NCBI RefSeq assembly: GCF_016427605.1
Contig: NZ_JAELXQ010000007.1
Span: forward strand, 124,001-188,000
Length of the DNA: 64,000 nucleotides
Source: Ochrobactrum sp. Q0168
Lineage (GTDB): Bacteria; Pseudomonadota; Alphaproteobacteria; Rhizobiales; Rhizobiaceae
Direction: 5' to 3'
Numbering within the stretch: the first letter of the stretch is position 1; every line of letters starts with the position of its first letter. A program made the position numbers and the translations under genes. Positions 56,232 through 64,000 of this stretch are shown one piece after another. The notes beneath the pieces are model-generated. The model was not told where the DNA came from and did not search any database. It was given only the letters and a program-made list of their open reading frames with translations.

Positions 56232-56530
56232 AGCTCGAGCTGGAGATCATTTGCGGGGCGGCTCTTGCCTTCATTTAGTCTAGTCTCCCACAATTTCACG
56301 ACCATGAATAAGCCACATTAGGACAGGGTTCCTCGCCTTGAAGGCACGTGCAGGGACGGTGCTCTTTGAGGTTGAATCCGCGTAAAACCTCATTCAGCAA
56401 CGGTTCATGATCACGCAGGTAACGCTTCTGTGAAGTTGCCGTAATTTGCCTCTATTCGCATTCCAGCATGCGCGGAATCGGAAGCAGGCCCTTTGCTTAT
56501 CAGTTCTGCCTTCCAGAAGGAGAAGGATTT
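56232..56530. other. intergenic region before the OmpA-family gene
   Basis: About 300 bases. No convincing gene, repeat or terminator. A GAGGTT...AACCTC inverted repeat near 56365-56392 is the only visible structure. Confidence 0.35.
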
Positions 56531-58804
56531 ATGTCTATTCGTTCCAAGCTTCGCGCCACTGTTGCGATACCGGTGATGTCGATCTGTGTTTTTGCACAGC
56601 CATCTTTCGCGGATATGCTTTCGCAGCCTTATCAAGTGGCACAGGAAAACAGCGAAGAGCGAGCACCTCAGGAGCAGCCCGTTGAACAGCCACAGGCAGA
56701 GGGCGAGGGTCCTTCTGAGGAAGGCCAGGGGCGTCGTCATGCTGAGGAGCAGAAGCAGGCTGAACAGGAAGAAGCGCGGCGTCAAGCCGAAGAGCGCAAG
56801 CGTGCCGAGCAGGAAGAAGCGCATCGTGAGGAAATAGAAAAGCAGCAGGCGGAAAAGGCAGAGGCTGCAAGGCAGGCTGAAGAACGCAAGACGGCTGAAG
56901 CGGAAACGCAGCGTCAGGCGGCTGAACAGGAAAAGGCCGAAGAAGAAGCTGCCGCACAGCAGAAGGCGGCAGAACAGGCACAGCGTAAAGCTGAGCAGCA
57001 GCAGAAAGCAGAGCAGGAAGCAGCGGAACGCCAGGCTGAGAAGCATAAGCAGGAGAAGGCTTCTGCCGACGAAGCTGAAAAGCAGGCTGCCGAGCAAAAG
57101 AAGGCGGCAGAGCACGAAACGCAGCGCCAAGCCCAAGAGAAGAAGCCTGCATCGGAAGAAAGCGCGTCGAAAGGCGAGGCTGAACCAGAACAACAGGTTC
57201 CTGCCCACAAGAAGCCAGCAGCGAAGACGCCGGATACAAACGGGGCATTGGAAGAGACTGCCAAGGAGCCTGCGGAACGGCCAAAGAAGAGGCCGGCTCC
57301 TGCCGACGATGCACAGGCGCAGAAGCCAGCGCCACAGCCGGAATCTGCACCTGTTCCAGTGCAGCCGACCGAACCGCAGGCTGGTGAACTCAATCCCCTT
57401 CAACCTGCGGAACCGCCAGCTGTCAATGAACAGCATGGAAAGAAGAACCGCGAGCCGTCGCCGGTAGAACAGCAACCAGTGGAGCAGCCGCAGGAAGCTG
57501 AAAAGAAGCCCGAGCGTGTGCCTGCAATTGTGGACAAGCGCTCAGCTGCCGAAAAGGAAGCAATCGCGAAGGATCCATCGAAGACCGACGAAACCGTGGT
57601 TCTACCGGTCGAAAATGGCGCTGCCATTCTCGATAGCGACAAGGATGCCGATAATAGCGGTGGCAATCAGGCCCGCGAGCAACGTCGCAAGCAGCGTGGT
57701 CAACAGCGTGAAGCCGAAGCCTCAGCGCCGCCCCCCGCAGACGACGCATCCGCTCAGATTGCCATCCCCGAGCAGATCAAGGCCGATCTTCCCAAGAAGA
57801 TTGAAGCCAATCTGAAGGAAAAGGGAAAGCGCGTCGACGAAGCACCGGCTTTCGTTGTCCCGGAAACCACAAATATCGTGAACAACACCGTTGTTAACAA
57901 CACGGTCGTCAATAACACGACGGTCAACAATGTGACGAACAACGTCAGCAATGTAAAGGTGCTCGAGCAGGTCGATAACCGGGTTGTTATGGATGTCGGC
58001 GACCGGATGTTTGTGCGCGGCGATGACCGCCCACGTCTGCGCCACAATGCCGAAGAAGCCTATTATGATGAGCTGCCACGCGGCCGCATGCGCGAAACGA
58101 TTGTGCGTCCCGGTGGCTACCGTGTGGTCACTGTTTATGACCGTTATGGTGATGTTGTGCAGCGCTCCCGTATCGACCGCGATGGCAACGAGTATCTGAT
58201 GGTTTATGCCCCCGACTATGAAGATACGTCGCGTGCCGCCATCGCCGATGTTGGTTACGATCTGCCACCGATGCGCCTCACGATCCCTGTCAGCGATTAC
58301 ATCATCGACGTAACAGACGATCGTGATCGTGACTTCTATGACTTCTTGGCCATGCCACCGGTCGAGCGTGTTGAACGCGTCTACACGATCGATGAAGTTC
58401 GTCACTCTGCTCGTCTGCGCGATAAGGTGCGCCGCATTGATCTGGACACAATCCACTTTGCGACCGGTAGCGCTGAAGTCTCGCTTTCACAGGCCAAAAC
58501 GCTGCGCAAAGTGGCTGATGCCATGCAGAAAGTTCTTTCCAAGGACCCCGGTGAAACCTTCTTCATCGAAGGCCACACGGATGCTGTCGGCTCTGATCGA
58601 TCGAACCTCGTTCTTTCCGACAAGCGCGCAGAGTCAATCGCAAGCCTGCTGACGGAAGTCTATGATATTCCAGCTGAAAATCTCGTCACGCAGGGTTACG
58701 GCGAACGGTTCCTGAAGATCAAGACTGATGGACCGGAACAGGAAAACCGCCGTGTCACCATCCGTCGTGTAACCCCGTTGGTTCGCCCGGTAGCGCAGCG
58801 CTAA
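56531..58804 (+). CDS. OmpA-family outer-membrane protein with a long Glu/Gln/Ala/Lys-rich region
   Basis: A 757-aa protein. Signal peptide (residues ~1-28, to PSFADML); a TolA/TonB-like charged coiled-coil region (about 40-370) rich in Glu, Gln, Ala and Lys; a Pro-rich stretch (about 230-320); a short Asn/Val/Thr-rich repeat near residue 450 (NIVNNTVVNNTVVNN and variants); a middle beta-rich part; and a C-terminal OmpA peptidoglycan-binding domain (about 634-750: IHFATGSAEVSLSQA, EGHTDAVGSDRSN, NRRVTIRR). It should anchor the outer membrane to peptidoglycan. AAGGAGAAGG precedes ATG 56531. The low-complexity part is likely length-variable between strains. Confidence 0.9.
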   Translation: MSIRSKLRATVAIPVMSICVFAQPSFADMLSQPYQVAQENSEERAPQEQPVEQPQAEGEGPSEEGQGRRHAEEQKQAEQEEARRQAEERKRAEQEEAHREEIEKQQAEKAEAARQAEERKTAEAETQRQAAEQEKAEEEAAAQQKAAEQAQRKAEQQQKAEQEAAERQAEKHKQEKASADEAEKQAAEQKKAAEHETQRQAQEKKPASEESASKGEAEPEQQVPAHKKPAAKTPDTNGALEETAKEPAERPKKRPAPADDAQAQKPAPQPESAPVPVQPTEPQAGELNPLQPAEPPAVNEQHGKKNREPSPVEQQPVEQPQEAEKKPERVPAIVDKRSAAEKEAIAKDPSKTDETVVLPVENGAAILDSDKDADNSGGNQAREQRRKQRGQQREAEASAPPPADDASAQIAIPEQIKADLPKKIEANLKEKGKRVDEAPAFVVPETTNIVNNTVVNNTVVNNTTVNNVTNNVSNVKVLEQVDNRVVMDVGDRMFVRGDDRPRLRHNAEEAYYDELPRGRMRETIVRPGGYRVVTVYDRYGDVVQRSRIDRDGNEYLMVYAPDYEDTSRAAIADVGYDLPPMRLTIPVSDYIIDVTDDRDRDFYDFLAMPPVERVERVYTIDEVRHSARLRDKVRRIDLDTIHFATGSAEVSLSQAKTLRKVADAMQKVLSKDPGETFFIEGHTDAVGSDRSNLVLSDKRAESIASLLTEVYDIPAENLVTQGYGERFLKIKTDGPEQENRRVTIRRVTPLVRPVAQR

Positions 58805-58832
58805 CCACCGGTGGCGCATCACAAGCAACAGG

Positions 58833-58859
58833 TCAGGCCGCATGACAAATGCGGCCTGA
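58833..58859. terminator. 11-bp stem-loop between OmpA and RpiR genes
   Basis: TCAGGCCGCAT and ATGCGGCCTGA form a perfect stem with a five-base loop between two convergent genes. No clear T-run; probably a bidirectional terminator. Confidence 0.75.
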
Positions 58860-58868
58860 ACCATAAGA

Positions 58869-59732
58869 TCAGTCTCCCAGCACCTGTTTGTCGTCGCCGT
58901 CGCGGGACCGGACAAGCTCCTCCTTGATCTGACGGAGCACATGGGCAGACCGGTTACGGTCAGCATAGGCAACCATGTTTGCCAGAATATCGATGGTCGC
59001 CAGATAGGCGTAGCGGGTGGATGTGGGGCGAAAGATATTCTTGCCTTCATCAAGATCGATTGTGATCACCAAGTCAGAAGCCTGTGCAACGGGGGAGTTG
59101 CTTTGGGTTATCGCAATCGTGGGAATAGCGCGTGCCCGCAGCAAATTCATGCAATGCACCAGATCACGGTCACGTCCCGTGATGGATGAACCGATGACAA
59201 CTGTTCCCGGTTGGGCGGCAGCGGAAAGCATATGGTTCATGCTGTGATCTGTTGAAGCATTGATGCGACATCCAAGGCGGAACAACCGGTTGTGGAGTTC
59301 GTTGGCGATCATGGCCGAGTTGCCGGTAGCACCGAAGGCCTGAATGAAATCAGCCCCACGCAGCAAGTGGGCGGCCCTTTCCATGGTAGCCAGATCGAGT
59401 TGGCGGTGGAGTTGAAAAAGCGCGTTTTGTGCTTTGGTGATAATGTCTTCAGCCACTTCTTCTACCGTGCTGGTTTCCGTCTCCGGCATCAGATAGCGCA
59501 AGCCGACATAGGTGATTTTGGCCAGCTGTACCTTGAAGTCGGAATAACCCTGACAGCCGATCCGCCTGCAAAATCGCGTTACCGTCGGCGGAGATACGCC
59601 CGCTTTCTCAGCAAGCTCGCCAATGGAGGAGTTGACGACGAAATCGACATTTTCAAGCACAACAGCAGCGAGCTTTTTCTCAAGACCGGAAAGCCTGCCT
59701 TCCTTGTCCGACAATGCGTGAATGACGTCCAT
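58869..59732 (-). CDS. RpiR-family regulator (HTH + SIS domain)
   Basis: A 287-aa RpiR regulator: HTH (SSIGELAEKAGVSPPTVTRFCRRIGCQGYSDFKVQLAK) and SIS sugar-phosphate-type domain (ADFIQAFGATGNSAMIANELHNRLFRLG; TVVIGSSITGRDRDLVHCMNLLRARAIPTIAITQSNSPVAQASDLVITID, taken in pieces). RpiR proteins sense sugar phosphates or amino-acid derived ligands. ATG 59732 with CGGAG upstream is preferred to TTG 59780. It is divergent from the D-TA-like gene and likely controls it. Confidence 0.9.
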   Translation of the reverse strand: MDVIHALSDKEGRLSGLEKKLAAVVLENVDFVVNSSIGELAEKAGVSPPTVTRFCRRIGCQGYSDFKVQLAKITYVGLRYLMPETETSTVEEVAEDIITKAQNALFQLHRQLDLATMERAAHLLRGADFIQAFGATGNSAMIANELHNRLFRLGCRINASTDHSMNHMLSAAAQPGTVVIGSSITGRDRDLVHCMNLLRARAIPTIAITQSNSPVAQASDLVITIDLDEGKNIFRPTSTRYAYLATIDILANMVAYADRNRSAHVLRQIKEELVRSRDGDDKQVLGD

Positions 59733-59850
59733 GGGATCTCCGGTCAGGTTGCAAACTGCGCTTGGCAGGTGATCTTCCAAGTTTATACTCTGAAAAATAA
59801 TTACATAACTATGGAAATTGTCTACGTTCTGATTAATGATTATCTCTCAA

Positions 59851-59878
59851 TTGCGGTCAATCAAGAAAATAATATACA
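59851..59878 (+). promoter_or_regulatory. promoter of the D-TA-like gene with ATCAAGAAAATAA in the spacer
   Basis: TTGCGG (59851-59856), 16 bases, TATACA (59873-59878). The 13-mer ATCAAGAAAATAA (59860-59872) lies inside and is repeated exactly at 61301-61313. Confidence 0.6.
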
Positions 59879-59920
59879 CCGCCATCGAAAATCGCGTCGC
59901 ACATCCGAGAGAGGCACTCT

Positions 59921-61009
59921 ATGACGTTCCCCTGGCCAGAAGCAGGCACGCCACTTGAAAACATCCCCACCCCAATGCCGGTCATCGATGAAGATCGTAT
60001 GACTGCAAACATTGCGCGCGCGCAGGCTTACTTCGACCAGCATGGGAAGGCTTTTCGTCCGCACATCAAGACGCATAAGATTCCGTCTGTCGCACAGCAA
60101 CAGGTAGAAGCGGGAGCCAAAGGCATCAACTGCCAGAAGATCACCGAGGCGGAGGTTTTTGCCGAGGCCGGTTTCGATGACATCCTCATCACCTATAATA
60201 TTTTGGGTGCAGCGAAACTTGCGCGGCTGAGAGCGCTCAATGAGAAAATTGGTGGGTTGAAAGTGACCGTCGACAGTGACGTCACGATCAAAGGACTTGG
60301 TGAGACGTTTAATACCGAGCGGCCACTCGCCGTTCTGGTGGAATGTGATACGGGCGGCAAGCGTTGCGGTGTACAGACGCCTGATGCTGCGGTGGCGCTG
60401 GCTGAATTGATCTCCGCGCAGCTGGGCTTACGCTTTGCCGGGATTCTAACTTATCCGGCGGCGGGTGGGGCAGATCGGGTCGAGAGTTTCATCGTTGAGA
60501 CAATGGCAAAGCTTGCCGCGAAAGGAATAGATTGTCCGATCCGTTCCAATGGCGGCTCACCGGACCTTTATTCCGCCCATCTTGTGCCATCGGCGACCGA
60601 ACACCGTGCCGGTACGTATGTCTACAACGACCGCAGCATGGTTCGGGCAGGGCATTGCACCCATGACGACCTTGCCATGCATATTCTGGCGACTGTGGTT
60701 TCGCGGCCTGCGCCGGGCAGGGCGGTTCTCGATTGCGGCTCCAAAGCCCTGACATCGGATCTTCTGGGCTTTGTGGATCACGGCGTCATCGAAGGATTTG
60801 ACGGCGCAAGGGTTGTCACCCTTTCGGAAGAACATGGCGTGGTTGATCTGACGGACTGTAAACAGGGATTTCCACCAGTGGGAGCCGTTGTCCGTGTCAT
60901 CCCGAACCACACATGTGTCGTCAGCAACCTTTTCGACCACATGGTTTTTCATCGTAACGGCGTGGTGACTCGTGTTGAAAATGTTGCCGCGCGTGGCACC
61001 GTTTGGTGA
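59921..61009 (+). CDS. PLP enzyme, D-threonine aldolase / D-serine dehydratase-like family
   Basis: A 362-aa fold-type-III PLP enzyme. The PLP lysine is K50 in RPHIKTHKIP, and the C-terminal metal-binding motif appears as LSEEHGVVDL with PNHTC. Family members cleave D-threonine or D-3-hydroxyaspartate, or dehydrate D-serine, with a divalent cation. The presence of an M81 peptidase and a family-5 binding protein downstream suggests a D-amino-acid compound as source. AGAGG is upstream of the ATG. Confidence 0.9.
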   Translation: MTFPWPEAGTPLENIPTPMPVIDEDRMTANIARAQAYFDQHGKAFRPHIKTHKIPSVAQQQVEAGAKGINCQKITEAEVFAEAGFDDILITYNILGAAKLARLRALNEKIGGLKVTVDSDVTIKGLGETFNTERPLAVLVECDTGGKRCGVQTPDAAVALAELISAQLGLRFAGILTYPAAGGADRVESFIVETMAKLAAKGIDCPIRSNGGSPDLYSAHLVPSATEHRAGTYVYNDRSMVRAGHCTHDDLAMHILATVVSRPAPGRAVLDCGSKALTSDLLGFVDHGVIEGFDGARVVTLSEEHGVVDLTDCKQGFPPVGAVVRVIPNHTCVVSNLFDHMVFHRNGVVTRVENVAARGTVW

Positions 61010-61071
61010 GTTACGTGTTGTTCGTGGAGTGAATTGACAGCGCACTCCAAAAATTATGAACAGAACTTATG

Positions 61072-61102
61072 AAAAAAGAGCCGGATTTTCCGGCTCTTTT
61101 TT
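61072..61102. terminator. Rho-independent terminator after the D-TA-like gene
   Basis: GAGCCGGA and TCCGGCTC form an 8-bp stem extended by A6/T6 tracts, with a TTT loop. It works in both directions on paper. Confidence 0.93.
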
Positions 61103-61274
61103 CATCTGATAAGTAAAGTTATCCCGTTCGACACGTTGTTCCTGGCGCCAAAGGCCTTGAAAGAACGTAGATTATCGATTTGTCTTTGCTGAAAGATATC
61201 TACGGCATCGTGAAAATCAATTTCACAAATTTTCATTCATCAGCCTGATGATGGGTCTGGATCGAGATATCTGG

Positions 61275-61313
61275 TTGACACAGCCAATATTCGACGCATT
61301 ATCAAGAAAATAA
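61275..61313 (+). promoter_or_regulatory. promoter with ATCAAGAAAATAA copy upstream of the M81 gene
   Basis: TTGACA (61275-61280), 16-base spacer, CATTAT (61297-61302); the 13-mer ATCAAGAAAATAA at 61301-61313 overlaps the -10 end. The exact copy at 59860-59872 lies in the D-TA promoter. The rest of the ~520-base gap holds the terminator at 61072 and no visible gene. Confidence 0.6.
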
Positions 61314-61531
61314 ATTACAGAAAATAATCAAAGGGCGAACACAAGGCGGAGACCATTTTCATAGACCGATTTCAATTGTTGTGCCGGCAGGGTCGCCGGA
61401 CTGCGTGAACTGTTCCCTGTGTGCAGGACATGGAGACACTCTTGAAGCCAGCGCGCGTGATCGTGAGATCGTGTGCGTGTTCATTTCCCAATAATACGTC
61501 CTTGCTGAACCCGTGCACCTGGAACCAACAC

Positions 61532-63010
61532 ATGCGCATATTCACAGCCTCGATGGCTACGGAAACGAATACATTTTCCCCCGTTCCAACGGACATGGAT
61601 GCATTCAAGGCTGCCTTTTATGCTGGGCCGGGCGAGCACCCGGAAACACCGACTTTGTGTTCATCGGTTGTGCCTATCTTGCGACGCCGCGGCAAAGCTG
61701 AAGGTTTCACGGTTATAGAAGGCACGTCCTGCTGGGCTGAACCTGCCGGTCTCATTCAACGCCAGACCTATGAGACGCTGCGTGATACAATTCTGGCAGA
61801 GCTGGAAGCAGCGCTTCCTGTGGATGCTGTCGTTCTGGGGCTGCATGGTGCGATGGTGGCGCAGGGCTACGATGATCCGGAAGGGGACTTTCTGGAACGA
61901 GTGCGAGCAATCGTTGGTCCTGACATTCTGGTCGCTGCCGAATTCGATCCGCACAGTCACCTGACCGCAAAGCGTGTGGCCAATCTTGATATCATGGCAA
62001 CGTTCCTTGAGTTTCCGCATACGGATTTCGAAGAGCGTGGAGAACATGTCGTTGATCTGGCTCTCAGGATGCTGCGCAGCGAGATCAAGCCCGTGATTTC
62101 GACCTTCGATTGCCGCATGATCACCATTTATCCCACCAATCGCGAGCCAATGCGGTCTTATGTTGATCGCCTCGCGGCCATGCAGGGTAAGAACGGCGTC
62201 CTGTCGATTTCCGTGATCCATGGTTTCATGGCCGGCGACGCGCCCGACATGGGGACGCGGATTGTCGTCGTTACCGATAATGACAAGACGAAAGGCGACG
62301 AGATTGCACAACAGCTGGGACACGAATTGTACCGCATGCGCAAACTCACGGCTATGGAGATGTTCGATACAGAAGCGGGGCTGAACCGCGCATTGGACGT
62401 GCGCGCCAGCGACCCGTCCCGCCCTGTTGTCATCTCCGATATCTGGGATAATCCAGGCGGTGGCGTGGCGGGTGATGCAACCTATATTCTGCGCCGCATG
62501 CTGGAGCGCAAGCTCGACAATTTTGCGGTTGCCACCATCTGGGATCCTGTCGCCGTTGCTTTCTGCCATGCGGCAGGCGAGGGGGCCGAGCTCGAAATCC
62601 GTGTCGGTGGAAAGTCGTCATGGCAAGGCGGTGAGCCGCTGGATTTGCGCGTTACCGTACAAAAAGTGGCGGATGCAGGCTGGCAGAGTTTCCGCAACAG
62701 TCGGGTCAATCTTGGGCGCGTCGCAGTCATCCGTCCCGTTGGTACACAGATCGACATCATTCTGATTACCAGTCGGTCCCAGACCTATGAGCCGGATATC
62801 TTCTCCAATCTGGGGATCGATTTTGCCAACAAGGACTTCCTCGTCGTCAAGTCGACCAACCACTTCCAGGCCGGGTTTCAGCCGATTGCATCGGAGATCG
62901 TCTATATCGCAGCGCCAACATCATATCCGACCAATCCGGCGGTGACACCATACAGGAAAGCAAGTCTGGAACTCTGGCCACGGGTCGCCGATCCGCTGGG
63001 GCTGGACTAA
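61532..63010 (+). CDS. M81-family metallopeptidase, MlrC-like
   Basis: A 492-aa MlrC (microcystinase C)-family protein. N-terminal MRIFTASMATETNTFSPVPTD matches the family start, followed by VVLGLHGAMVAQGYDDPEGD, AAEFDPHSHL and FPHTDFEERGEHV, which carry the metal-binding Asp/His residues, and DIWDNPGGGVAGDATYILRRM. MlrC degrades linear microcystin; other members act on unrelated small substrates. It is inferred to work on an imported peptide-like compound with D-residues, because of the neighbouring D-amino-acid enzyme and binding protein. The start at 61532 gives the family-typical N-terminus; the ribosome site is weak. Confidence 0.87.
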   Translation: MRIFTASMATETNTFSPVPTDMDAFKAAFYAGPGEHPETPTLCSSVVPILRRRGKAEGFTVIEGTSCWAEPAGLIQRQTYETLRDTILAELEAALPVDAVVLGLHGAMVAQGYDDPEGDFLERVRAIVGPDILVAAEFDPHSHLTAKRVANLDIMATFLEFPHTDFEERGEHVVDLALRMLRSEIKPVISTFDCRMITIYPTNREPMRSYVDRLAAMQGKNGVLSISVIHGFMAGDAPDMGTRIVVVTDNDKTKGDEIAQQLGHELYRMRKLTAMEMFDTEAGLNRALDVRASDPSRPVVISDIWDNPGGGVAGDATYILRRMLERKLDNFAVATIWDPVAVAFCHAAGEGAELEIRVGGKSSWQGGEPLDLRVTVQKVADAGWQSFRNSRVNLGRVAVIRPVGTQIDIILITSRSQTYEPDIFSNLGIDFANKDFLVVKSTNHFQAGFQPIASEIVYIAAPTSYPTNPAVTPYRKASLELWPRVADPLGLD

Positions 63011-63055
63011 CAACAGCGAACCATCCGTCAGTTCAATTATAAAAGGGGAGTTACA

Positions 63056-64000
63056 ATGAAGAAACGTTTCCTGATCGCGGCCACCGCCGTACTTCTATGT
63101 TCAAGCGCGATGGCTTTCGCGCAATCGTCGGATGGTATTCTCACCATCGCAACCATTGGCGAGCCGCCAACGCTGGATGCGATGCAGACTCCAACCGATA
63201 TTGTTCTGACGATTGATCAGCATATCTTTGAGACGCTTTACACCTATGATGAACAGTGGAAGTCGGTTCCGTTGCTCGCTGCTGGCATGCCGGAAATCTC
63301 CGAAGATGGATTGACTTACAAGATTTCGCTGAGAGAAGGGGTGAAGTTCCACGACGGTAGCGACTTTGACTCCAAGGACGTCGTTGCATCCTTGAAGCGA
63401 TGGATGGAAATCAATTCCAAGGGCAAGCAGGTTGCCGGCATCGTGGACAGCCTGGCTGAAGACGGCGACCATGCCGTCATCATCAAGCTCAAGTCGCGTT
63501 ATGCGCCGCTACTCGCGACGCTCTCGCAGGCGTCGATTATTATCCCGTCGGAGACAGTCGCCGATACGCTGACGAAGTTCGTTGGAACCGGTCCCTACGC
63601 GCTCAAGGAACGCAAACCGGATCAGTACACGCAGCTCGTGCGCTTCGATGATTATAAATCCCCGGAAGGCGAGCCAAGCAACTATGCAGGCAAGCGCGAG
63701 GCCATCGCAAAGGAACTGCGCTTTGTGCCTGTTCCCGATGCGAACACACGCGTTGAGGGGCTGATTTCCGGTCAGTTTGATTTCGCAGATTCGCTTCCTG
63801 TCAGCGCCTATGAGCGCGTTGAGGCAAGCGGCAAGGCGAAGCCGGTCATCTTCAAGAACTCCGGCTGGGCCTCCATGAACATCAACATGAAGGAAGGCGC
63901 GCTCGTCAAAAAGGAACTGCGTCAAGCGGTTCAAGCTGCACTCAATGCATCTGACATGATGCTCGCAGCCTTCTCCGATGACCGTTTTTACAGCGTCGAT
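63056..64000 (+). CDS. family-5 (DppA-like) binding protein, cut by window end
   Basis: A partial gene, 315 codons visible and still open at the end. Signal peptide (MKKRFLIAATAVLLCSSAMA) then GILTIATIGEPPTLDAMQTP, FETLYTYDEQWKSVPLLA, ISLREGVKFHDGSDFDSKDV, FVGTGPYALKERKPDQ. A full protein would be ~500 aa. GGGGAG precedes the ATG. It follows the M81 gene by 45 bases on the same strand, so it likely starts the importer of the D-TA/MlrC cluster. The permeases would lie beyond the window. Confidence 0.9.
   Translation, partial: MKKRFLIAATAVLLCSSAMAFAQSSDGILTIATIGEPPTLDAMQTPTDIVLTIDQHIFETLYTYDEQWKSVPLLAAGMPEISEDGLTYKISLREGVKFHDGSDFDSKDVVASLKRWMEINSKGKQVAGIVDSLAEDGDHAVIIKLKSRYAPLLATLSQASIIIPSETVADTLTKFVGTGPYALKERKPDQYTQLVRFDDYKSPEGEPSNYAGKREAIAKELRFVPVPDANTRVEGLISGQFDFADSLPVSAYERVEASGKAKPVIFKNSGWASMNINMKEGALVKKELRQAVQAALNASDMMLAAFSDDRFYSVD

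Noticed and set aside
56680-57170. Apparent tandem DNA repeats
   Set aside because: They are codon-level repeats of a low-complexity coiled-coil protein, not an independent repeat or CRISPR array; no regular spacer pattern.
56411-57475. Long minus-strand open frame (354 codons) rich in Leu, opposite the OmpA-family gene
   Set aside because: It is the mirror of the Glu/Gln/Lys-rich repeats on the plus strand, with no start signals or recognisable domain; the plus-strand frame has a signal peptide and OmpA domain.
59818-59827. TTGTCTACGT resembling the TTGTCGACAA operator, upstream of the D-TA gene
   Set aside because: Only the left half matches and it is far from the cluster that carries the motif; the RpiR-linked 13-mer is a better candidate there.

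Overview
The window is a stretch of an alphaproteobacterial genome. Gene order, codon use, dense transporter content and individual proteins (a SyrB-like tail, nopaline/octopine-type binding protein) point to the Hyphomicrobiales (Rhizobiales), most likely the Brucella/Ochrobactrum group. This is an inference from recognised sequences, not a database result. I saw no rRNA, tRNA, phage, insertion sequence or CRISPR array. About 50 genes are present, nearly all for uptake and breakdown of small nitrogenous compounds, each cluster with its own repressor.

Layout. 0.1-1.5 kb: purC with an extra C-terminal DNA-binding-like tail. 1.8-8.1 kb: an SDR dehydrogenase, a PotABCD-type importer and a HisD-like dehydrogenase with altered zinc ligands, followed by a decayed fragment of an HPPD gene. 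8.5 kb: a SRPBCC protein. 9.2-12.5 kb: aspT-asdA, an aspartate:alanine exchange and decarboxylation pair. 12.7-14.5 kb: a GntR regulator and kdgD. 14.6-23.2 kb (minus strand): RidA, a polar amino-acid importer, hydantoinase/oxoprolinase-type HyuA and HyuB, then an aminotransferase; a divergent GntR gene at 23.7 kb shares dyad boxes with this operon.

24.5-38.7 kb: an amidohydrolase (minus), two tandem paralogous family-5 binding proteins, one DppBCDF set, two further amidohydrolases inside that operon, a flavin reductase, an Asp/Glu/hydantoin racemase and a GntR regulator. A TTGTCGACAA-like dyad recurs upstream of four units in this cluster, so it looks like one regulon for a cyclic amide or N-heterocycle. 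39.0-44.6 kb: a small unlisted ORF coupled to a polar amino-acid importer, SDR, GntR and RraA.

44.7-53.8 kb: a divergent IclR-centred system. On the minus strand lie an SDR, an M20 amidohydrolase and a nopaline/octopine-type importer; on the plus strand lie IclR, an SDR, a NodB-type deacetylase and a second binding protein. Two near-identical 16-bp palindromes link both arms. 54-58.8 kb: a frameshifted two-repeat Cys-rich secreted protein, a thioredoxin-reductase-like enzyme with a divergent Rrf2 regulator and an 11-bp inverted repeat between them, and a large OmpA-family protein. 58.9-64 kb: RpiR regulator, D-threonine-aldolase-like enzyme, M81 (MlrC) peptidase and the start of another family-5 binding protein cut by the window end.

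The strongest candidates for undescribed biology are the IclR regulon, the amidohydrolase-rich Dpp regulon and the D-TA/MlrC cluster. Substrates cannot be read from sequence alone.
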